Positions 55,912-64,000 of a DNA stretch of 64,000 nt are shown one piece after another. A model generated the notes under the pieces. The model was given only the letters and a program-made list of their open reading frames with translations. It did no database searches and was not told the origin of the DNA. Source of the stretch: Chrysomallon squamiferum (Eukaryota; Mollusca; Gastropoda; Neomphalida; Peltospiridae); NCBI GenBank assembly GCA_012295275.1, contig CM022678.1, forward strand, positions 14,779,759 to 14,843,758, given 5' to 3'. Position 1 is the stretch's first letter, and each line of letters starts with the position of its first letter. Both the position numbers and the translations under genes were made by a program.

Positions 55912-57036
55912 GCTGTCTTGTAAAAAAAAAAGAATTTCCATTAAAGAATAGGAAATTAAAGAAAGAAGAATATCCGGTAGTATCGTGATAACTACTATAA
56001 CTATTATAATAGATAATTTTTACCTTTATTTATTTATTTTCAAACTTTGTATATTTTTTGTTGCCTTACCATTTCTACAACAGCAACAACTGCTATTACT
56101 AGTACTGTTTCTATTACTGCTTCCTATTGCTACTACTACTACTATTTCCTACATTACTACTACCACCACTTGAACTATACTTTACCACCATTTCGATTGC
56201 TAAGTCCGCTATGACTACTACTAAAAATGACACTGACCAATATAAGGGAGACAATAAGTGGTAATAAGATATAACATGATATAACAATATTCAGCTTAGC
56301 TATTCTTTCTACTGTTAAGTCGACTCTGACCACTACTAGAAAATCACACTAATGTAGGGAGAAAATAAGTAGATGTAAACAGGACATTGAAAACTACAAG
56401 GTATGATGTTTCTTTACTATTGATCTGCACACCATAATGACCCTGCTAACAGCGTCAAAAAATGAAAATAAAATACAAATAATATATATATATATATATA
56501 ATGCTGTCTTGCAAAGAAAAATAATTTCCATTAAAGAATAGGAAATTAAAGAAAGAAGAATATCCGGTAGTATCGTGATAACTACAATTGCTCCAGTGTT
56601 TCGCCCAAAAAGGCCGGTAGATTCTGAATACTGAGAATGTTTGTAGCTGTATATATCTGTAAGAATTATATTTTAATAAAACATTAGAATATATATTTTT
56701 CGTTTTTAATAACCTATCATATATTTGAAGTTACTATAACGATCTCTTAGTATAAGAAATACTACTTTCGGAAGCAATTGACAAATTGTCAAAAATTGAA
56801 ACATTTACCAGTGTTTTCCACTAACGTTCCTGATTTTCCGAGTTTAAAGAGCAGCGGATTTGCCGTTTTTGTCCTTAATGAATTAAATTATTTAATTTTT
56901 TTTTTATTTCAGACTATGATCATGTCAATCTCACTTACAGGTATACCTTTCCATAGGTTTCAGTATTGATAATAACAAACAGTGAAACTGTTCAATTAAA
57001 ATAATAATCAATAATTAATACTAATACTAATACTAC

Positions 57037-57079
<43 letters not shown>

Positions 57080-58421
57080 ATAGTAAATACTAGTATTGTA
57101 ACCTGTATATTTTCCTTCCTTTTTTTATTGTCTTTGGATTAATCATTGTTGGGGTTATAATTTCATAGTAATAATTGTGATAGTTATTTTTTTTGTTTTA
57201 GTGGGTTCTATAATTTCAAATATAATTATTATATTAATGTTATGTGTGTGAACATTTTAGAAATATTACTTTCTTACACACACAAACACACACACACATA
57301 TGTGTGTATATATATATATATATATTTAAAACATTAGCAAAAAATCTTTCCACGACAATTAAGAAGGTAATATTCTAAAATGTTCACACACACACACACA
57401 CACACACACGTATGTGTATGTGAACATTTTACAACTATTACTTTCTTAATTGTATTGGAAAGATTTTTGCTAATGTTTTAAATAACAGATTAGAGCTGAA
57501 TCAAATGATATATTATTTCAAAATCAAGAAAGATTTAAGAAAGGTTATTAACATAATGAACATGTTTCCACATTATATTGATTTTAGAACATAAACTTTA
57601 TGCTTTGTACATAGACAAGATATATATATATAATAATTGAAATCTGAATTAAGTATTTATCAGTTTATAGCAGTAATAATAGACCATCATGGAATACACA
57701 TTTGTTTGGCTTTCATAACAAGAATTATTTCTAAGAGAAAAATTTGGCTGCTGGAATGTATAAAACTAACACAAAATGGTTTGGAAACAAAATTATCACG
57801 ATTATAATAATAAATCTCCAAATTCTAACTCTGCTTTCCTTGGGTTTTTTATTTTATATATTGAATTGCTGCTACTAATAATGGAGTTTTCATTTGTTTC
57901 AGTTTAATTTTTATGCTTATATAAAAAGTTTGTTTTCATCACTGTGAGGTTATATTATTAAAATATTTAATCAATAACAATTGATAAACCACTTGTATTA
58001 GTGAGATCAAAGATTTTTGTTACTTATGTTGGTAAATGTTTTTTAAAAGAAATGCATATATTTTCATCCGAATATTGTTACACACACATACACACACACA
58101 GACAGACACAAACAGAATTTCAGATAGCCTCAAATATATAGGTTTTTCTTATATCTGATATGAGAAAAAATATATAAAATATAACAGAAACAAAAATTGT
58201 ATTCACTGATTACTGTAAATTGTCGTTAATTTTTCTTATATACAATTATTTAGAGAATGGTTTGTATAAAATCTTTGAACAATTTTGTTATTTTCAGAGT
58301 TGTCATCGACCTCAGAGACATTCAAGGCATGGATGTTGATCCTGTCGATGACAGAGATATTGAACCCATGGATGTTGATCCCGTCGATGACAGAGATATT
58401 GAACCGATGCAGATTGATTAA
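53446..58421 (+). CDS. Unit B: putative small membrane protein with ITSM/ITIM-like tail (frameshifted copy)
   Basis: Candidate exons: 53446-53503 (MKFVVVVMAIISVICSRSS, signal-like, phase 1 out at GTAAAG, or A/GTAGTT six bases earlier), 54009-54095 and 54596-54682 (both 87 nt, phase 1-1, sharing AVSIFGI-T--EE; the second has a 20-residue hydrophobic stretch, PFILIMMLVVAVSIFGILTV), 55160-55218 (basic, one base short of the copy in C), 56913-56940 (YDHVNLTY, phase 1 to 2) and 58298-58421 (VVIDLRDI, then MDVDPVDDRDIEP twice, stop). AATAAA lies at 58468-58473. If the 59-nt exon is included the frame breaks; skipping it restores the phase. A GTAAAG donor on the signal exon would create TAA with either 87-nt exon, so the alternative donor or different joining is required. 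No ectodomain was recognised. Confidence 0.45.
55715..56590. repeat. 220-bp duplication inside copy B
   Basis: 55715-55990 and 56371-56590 both contain ACAGGACA(C/T)TGAAAACTA, CTGCACACCATAATGACCCT, a (TA)n tract and ATATCCGGTAGTATCGTGAT. Copy C has the same pair at about 62655-62915 and 63294-63508, so the duplication predates the B/C event. Confidence 0.85.
55827..55909. repeat. (TA)n microsatellite
   Basis: About 41 TA units. The equivalent tract in copy C (62770-62830) is shorter and interrupted, showing slippage since duplication. Confidence 0.95.
57085..58297. other. Last intron of unit B
   Basis: Holds the CA-centred palindrome at 57246-57485 and AT-rich sequence with no other supported exon. 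Confidence 0.45.
57246..57485. repeat. Nested palindrome with (CA)n centre
   Basis: About 57326-57392 (AACATTAGCAAAAAATCTTT, then TAAAATGTTCACAC) is matched in reverse complement by 57416-57482 (GTGAACATTTTACAACTATT, then GATTTTTGCTAATGTTTTA). A third partial arm lies at 57248-57282. The arms are about 65 bp with scattered mismatches. Confidence 0.75.
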
Positions 58422-58584
58422 TTCGATGACAGAGATATTCAACCCATGGATACATAATAAGGTTGTAAATAAAACGTGTTGACAGACTACTTTCATTTCA
58501 CAAATAGTCTCGTCGTTTATATTAGAGATAGCTATTCTAGCAACTAGAATAAATGAAATAATTATAAGTAACCAAATATTTTCT

Positions 58585-58745
58585 TTCTTCTTGAATAGGT
58601 CAATTTCTTTGGTTCTCCGGATAGGTCATATCCAGAGTGGACACAGGATTCCACGGGATACACCATCTTCCCGTGTGTGAGTGATGGAAGAAGTGCATCT
58701 TGGCGGCTGACACGAACCAGATCAAACCATGATTTGTCCAAAAAA
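58585..58745 (+). pseudogene. Second conserved block of the terminal-exon cassette
   Basis: An acceptor (CTTTCTTCTTGAATAG) is followed by an open frame starting VNFFGSPDRSYPEWTQDSTG and ending KKN with TGA. The matching block on the minus strand at 18.7-18.84 kb shares TTTCTTTGGTTCTCCGG and the spacing of ACACAG, GGAAGAAG and GCTGACA. A one-base difference puts the two copies out of frame with each other. It lies after the stop and AATAAA of the previous exon, so it would belong to an alternative 3' end. No family is recognised. Confidence 0.35.
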
Positions 58746-58978
58746 AACTGATGAACACAAAATTGATAAAACTATTAAAACATGAAGACATTTACTAACC
58801 ATAATAAACATGTAAAATAGGCACATATCAAAAGTGTTAATAACTTATATTCATAACAGAATTGTTGTTTGTTCGGCTATGCAGTATCCCCTAGAGTACC
58901 ACACCCAGAATATTTAGCGCCCTGGGCATGTCTATGTTATTTTATTTTATTTTATATTTATTTATTTATTAATTTATT

Positions 58979-59115
<137 letters not shown>

Positions 59116-59257
59116 ACTTCGATTTTAATAATAATAATAAACCAATAAATAATAAAAATAAAATAGAAAATGAAAAGATAGACTTACTTTAAAGGAATAC
59201 CTTTGATTACTCATTATAATAACATTTTTCTTTCAACAATTCTGTGCTTTAAATTAA

Positions 59258-59982
59258 AATGGAATTGTTCGTTTTTATTATAATAAATATTTTTTACCTT
59301 TATTTATTTATTTTCAAACTTTGTATATTTTTTGTTGCCTTACCATTTCTACAACAGCAACTACTGCGATTACTAGTACTGTTTCTATTACTGTTTCCTA
59401 TTGCTACTACTACTACCTACTATTTCCTAAATTACTACTACCATCACTTGAACTATACTCTACTACCATTTCCATTGCTAAGTCCGCTATGACTACTAAA
59501 AAATGACACTGACCAATATAAGGGAGACAAATAAGTGGTAATAAGATATAACATGATATAACAATATTTAACTAGTTTGCCTTTTTAGATGATTTTATTA
59601 TCTATTAAATATTAGTTTCCTTTCATTGGGCAGATGGATTTTTCTAAGTACTTGTGACCTTAATAATATAAAGAACAGTAATATATGAAGCTTTATACTT
59701 GAGGTAATCGTATTAACGTAATATAGTAAATAAAATGGAATTAATCGTTTTTATTATATTATAATTTTTAACATTTGTTTATTTATTTTATTTTCAAACT
59801 TTATATATTTTTTCCCGAAGAAAGTAAGTTTACATTTTAAAAACATAGTATCAGATATATTAAGAGAAAATGACATAAAAATATATAAATCAAAATAAAT
59901 TCGAATTAATACATTTATTTATTTATTTTTGAAACTTTACATATTTTTTTATTCTTACTATTTCTACAATAACAATGATTAC

Positions 59983-60026
<44 letters not shown>

Positions 60027-62162
60027 TAGTAGTTGTATTTACTTCGATGTTAATGGTTATAATAGCAAATAACTAATAAAGAAAATAGAAAATGACAAGA
60101 TAGACTTACTTTAAATGAATAACTTTTACTACTCATGACATAAACATTTTTCTTTGTCCTTTAATTTAAAATCGAATAATTTGTATTTATTATATTATAA
60201 TTTTTAAACTTTGCTTATTTACTTTTCAAACTTATATATTTTTTTATTTACATCGTGACAGAAAATATGTATAAAAATTTAAATAAATTTTAATTAACAT
60301 ATTTGTTTATTTATTTTTGAAACTAGATTTTTCTAAGTACTAGCGAGCATAATAATATAAAGAACAGTAAAATATGAAATTTGTAGTTGTTGTAATGGCG
60401 ATAATATCAGTAATATGCAGCAGAAGTAGTTGTAAAGAACATGTTTATATAATTTTCATAAAGTAATCAAGAGATAAAAGTACTAAGGTGAACTCAAAAT
60501 GAAAATAGAAGTTAATATGTCATCGAAAACCTAATTATATATAATAGAAATAATAATCAAATACTCAGTGCATACGTGGATTAACCATTAAGTGAAATAA
60601 ACAGATTGCTTAGGTACCAAGAGAGTAGGGAATGATGTGTTCCCCCACCCTACCCTAGCTATATGGTATTAATTCTTTCGCTGTGACATTATTAATTGAT
60701 TAATTATTTCATTTCATTATTATTATTTTTATATCTATAATGTTTTTCCATGATTTTAATAATAATAACTAATTCCTAAAGAAAATAGAATATAAAATTA
60801 AAAGATTGACTTACCTTAAATGAATCACTTTTCTTTTAACTAAGAAAACATTTATTTTCTAACTATCAGGTATAAACATTTTCTTTCAAATATTTTGTTT
60901 CAAATTAAAATAGAATTATTCCATCTTTTATTGTAGAAAGAACTCCTCACGAGCTTTTTAAACTGACAAACATGCTGGCTTTTGCAGTTTCCATTTTTGG
61001 AATTTCTACACTTCGTGAAGAAAGTAAATTTATATTTTGAAAAATGCTAACAGATACATTCAGGAAAAATTGTATCTGGACGGAAAATATATATAAGTAA
61101 AATAAATTCTAATTAGTACCTTTGTTTATTTATTCATTTTTGAAATTTTATAGATCTTTTATTGGCTTACTATTTCTAGAACTACTACTATGTCTATTAC
61201 TTCTTCCTACTCCTATTGCTGCAATCTCTTCAGCTTAGCTATTCTTTCTACTGTTAAGTCGACTCTGACCACTACTAGAAAATCACACTAATGTAGGGAG
61301 AAAATAAGTAGAAGCTGCTCTTATAGGATATAACACTATTTAACTAGTTGGCCTTTTTATATAATTAAATAAGAAAAATAAATAAATGAAATTAAATGAA
61401 TTCTTTTTTCTTACTCTCAGAAAATTTATTTTATAAATATCAGGTTTGAAACTCATGATACGAACATTTTTCTTTCAAAGATTTGTGTTTTAATTAAAAT
61501 GGAATTATTCGTTTTCTATTGTAGAAGGCTGCTCTAGTGAGCCTTTCATTCTGATAATGATGCTTGTTGTTGCAGTTTCTATTTTTGGAATTCTTACAGT
61601 TCACGAAGAAAGTAAGTTTACATTTTGAAAACAATCACAGGTATATTAAGGGGAAAATTATATCTAGACGGAAAATATATATAAATAAAAATAAATTCTA
61701 ATAGTACCTTTGTTTATTTATTTATTATTGAAACTTAATACATTTTGTTTATTGGCTTATTATTTTTAGAACAACAAAATCTACTACTACTGTATCTACT
61801 ACTTCAATCTGTTCAATTAAGTTACTTCGTCTTAGCTACTCTTTCTACTGTTAAGTCCACTATGACCACTACTAGAAAATGACACTGCCCAATATATGGG
61901 AGGACAGAAGTAGTAGCAGCTCTTATAGGATATAACAATAATTAACTGGAAGGCCTTTATAGATGATTTGATTGTCTGAGCCACTGAACACTATATTCCT
62001 AAGAAACTAAGAAACAAAGTAGCTAAGAAAAATTAATACGTTTGGGTCGGAATATCGAATTATTACCAACTTTTTCTTCTGTTTCAGCTTGTCAAAAACA
62101 TGAAGTTCACATTACAGTCTTAGAGAGAAAATGGAGGAGAACTACCAGTAAGAAAAATCCAG

Positions 62163-62195
<33 letters not shown>

Positions 62196-62764
62196 GGAAT
62201 TGTTTATTTGTATTTAGGGAAAAATACCTCATTATTTACTAGGTGGATCAGAATTATTGACCATATCAACTAGAAAACTGGAACAAGACATTTCAGAATA
62301 CATTACAGTGATCTGAAGAAACAAATTTGAAAATTTCATATGTTATAATATCGTGCTAGTATTCTACATAGTTTTTCTCTAATCACGTGTAGTAACTAAC
62401 AAATAGAAATTAATGCATATCTTGTCAAGTAATGTGTGATTTGAATGAGTCCCAATATGGAATTATCACCAAGTTCTTCTTCAGTTTCTGTTTCGCTAGA
62501 ATGGATAAATTTCTAGAATGGAAACATTTTCGAACAGATCTGTTTATAATATTATTTAAGTTTTAAAACTATATTCTCTGGCAGCAGATGAACGATTTCA
62601 CAAAAGGATGTCATTATTTTCAAAGTGATTGAGCTTCAGTGTAAACTTCACTGGATGTAAACAGGACACTGAAAACTACAAGGTATGATGTTTCTTTACT
62701 ATTGATCTGCACACCATAATGACCCTGCTAACAGCGTCAAGAAATGAAATGAAAATAAAATAAA

Positions 62765-62831
<67 letters not shown>

Positions 62832-63955
62832 ATGCTGTCTTGCAAAGAAAAAGAATTTCCATTAAAGAATAGGAAATTAAAGAAAGAAGAATATCCGGTA
62901 GTATCGTGATAACTACTATAACTATTATAATAGATAATTTTTACCTTTATTTATTTATTTTCAAACTTTGTATATTTTTTGTTGCCTTACCATTTCTACA
63001 ACAGCAACAACTGCTATTACTAGTACTGTTTCTATTACTGCTTCCTATTGCTACTACTACTACTATTTCCTACATTACTACTACCACCACTTGAACTATA
63101 CTTTACCACCATTTCGATTGCTAAGTCCGCTATGACTACTACTAAAAAATGACACTGACCAATATAAGGGAGACAATAAGTGGTAATAAGATATAACATG
63201 ATATAACAATATTCAGCTTAGCTATTCTTTCTACTGTTAAGTCGACTCTGACCACTACTAGAAAATCACACTAATGTAGGGAGAAAATAAGTAGATGTAA
63301 ACAGGACATTGAAAACTACAAGGTATGATGTTTCTTTACTATTGATCTGCACACCATAATGACCCTGCTAACAGCGTCAAAAAATGAAAATAAAATACAA
63401 ATAATATATATATATATATATAATGCTGTCTTGCAAAGAAAAATAATTTCCATTAAAGAATAGGAAATTAAAGAAAGAAGAATATCCGGTAGTATCGTGA
63501 TAACTACAATTGCTCCAGTGTTTCGCCCAAAAGGCCGGTAGATTCTGAATACTGAGAATGTTTGTAGCTGTATATATCTGTAAGAATTATATTTTAATAA
63601 AACATTAGAATATATATTTTTCGTTTTTAATAACCTATCATATATTTGAAGTTACTATAACGATCTCTTAGTATAAGAAATACTACTTTCGGAAGCAATT
63701 GACAAATTGTCAAAAATTGAAACATTTACCAGTGTTTTCCACTAACGTTCCTGATTTTCCGAGTTTAAAGAGCAGCGGATTTGCCGTTTTTGTCCTTAAT
63801 GAATTAAATTATTTAATTTTTTTTATTTCAGACTATGATCATGTCAATCTCACTTACAGGTATACCTTTCCATAGGTTTCAGTATTGATAATAACAAACA
63901 GTGAAACTGTTCAATTAAAATAATAATCAATAATTAATACTAATACTAATACTAC

Positions 63956-63998
<43 letters not shown>

Positions 63999-64000
63999 AT
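59258..64000. repeat. Tandem duplication copy C (runs off the right edge)
   Basis: The near-identical partner of copy B. It ends in the window at the same (AAAT)n tract that ends copy B near 57.04-57.08 kb, so the matching spacer and terminal exon (58.3 kb equivalent) should lie just outside. The very high identity in introns indicates a recent event. Confidence 0.9.
60374..63859 (+). CDS. Unit C: intact-phase copy of the same gene, 3' end outside window
   Basis: Exons equivalent to unit B: 60374-60431 (signal-like), 60937-61023, 61525-61611 (hydrophobic), 62088-62147 (60 nt, phase 1-1, CQKHEVHITVLERKWRRTT) and 63832-63859 (YDHVNLTY). Here the basic exon has its full length, so joining it to the 28-nt exon gives RTTNYDHVNLTY. 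This includes TNYDHV, which fits the TxYxxV switch-motif consensus; if the outside terminal exon begins as in B, LTYRVV fits the ITIM consensus. 87-nt, 87-nt and 60-nt exons of symmetric phase 1-1 can be included or skipped without changing the frame. A single-pass membrane protein with a basic juxtamembrane segment is the simplest reading. The identity and extracellular part are unknown. Confidence 0.45.

Larger units (their letters stand above)
52000..57084. repeat. Tandem duplication copy B
   Basis: About 5.1 kb that matches 59.26-64.0 kb (copy C) nearly base for base over long stretches, for example 53400-55220 with 60328-62150. The offset is about 6.92 kb to the right of 53.4 kb and about 7.32 kb at 52.24 kb, because copy B contains an extra duplicated (TAG)n-TTGTATTTACTTCGATGTTA block at 52900-53160. 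Internal sub-repeats are described separately. Confidence 0.9.

Noticed and set aside
55985-56173. Hydrophobic frame with FFVALPFLQQQQ, repeated at 59.3 and 62.9 kb
   Set aside because: Part of the 280-bp sub-repeat, with frame disruptions between copies and no splice context; kept as a repeat only.
58236-58496. Antisense frame with NISVID repeats
   Set aside because: A mirror of the 39-bp coding repeat; the sense strand has the acceptor, stop and AATAAA.

Overview
The window is nuclear DNA of an animal. It is very AT-rich and full of simple repeats. Its genes are split into short exons with GT-AG introns, AATAAA signals follow several stops, and there are animal genes such as EBAG9 and LKAAEAR1. 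The overall texture would suit a lophotrochozoan, perhaps a mollusc, but nothing read here proves a species. There are no bacterial-style operons, and no CRISPR array, tRNA or rRNA gene was found. All gene models were built by eye from splice sites, reading phase and protein resemblance.

Layout. (1) 231-8939, minus strand: the 5' part of an unrecognised basic, serine-rich protein (five exons, phases agree) that runs off the left edge; a possible 5'UTR exon lies near 15.3 kb. (2) 15.3-22 kb: mostly simple repeats, plus an inverted copy of an unusual terminal-exon cassette (18.7-19.0 kb) bounded by a perfect 60-bp inverted repeat. (3) 22026-24256, minus: a 417-residue coiled-coil protein with a GRIP/GRAB-like end. 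(4) 26.1-29.8 kb: decayed hAT-type transposon sequence between about 30-bp inverted repeats. (5) 32971-35109, minus: complete EBAG9. (6) 36682-39859, plus: complete LKAAEAR1-like gene, head-to-head with EBAG9. (7) 44427-47545, minus: a secreted PEBP-family protein, with a broken paralogous signal exon at 43.7 kb and a short unlinked ORF inside its first intron.

(8) 46-64 kb, plus: the most interesting part. It is a nested tandem array of at least three related units (A about 49.3-51.95 kb, old; B about 52.0-58.5 kb; C about 59.2-64 kb, a near-identical copy of B that runs off the window). Tiny exons recur at the same relative places and their phases connect: a signal-peptide-like exon, two symmetric 87-nt hydrophobic exons, a basic exon, a 28-nt tyrosine exon and an acidic terminal exon. 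Joining the phases puts a TxYxxV motif and an LxYxxV motif in one short tail, and unit A ends in an exon carrying ISYEDI. These match the consensus of immunoreceptor tyrosine switch and inhibitory motifs. My best candidate for an undescribed system is therefore a tandemly expanding family of small membrane proteins with ITIM/ITSM-like tails. No ectodomain was recognised, unit B carries a frameshift and a premature stop, and short motifs arise by chance, so this remains an inference.
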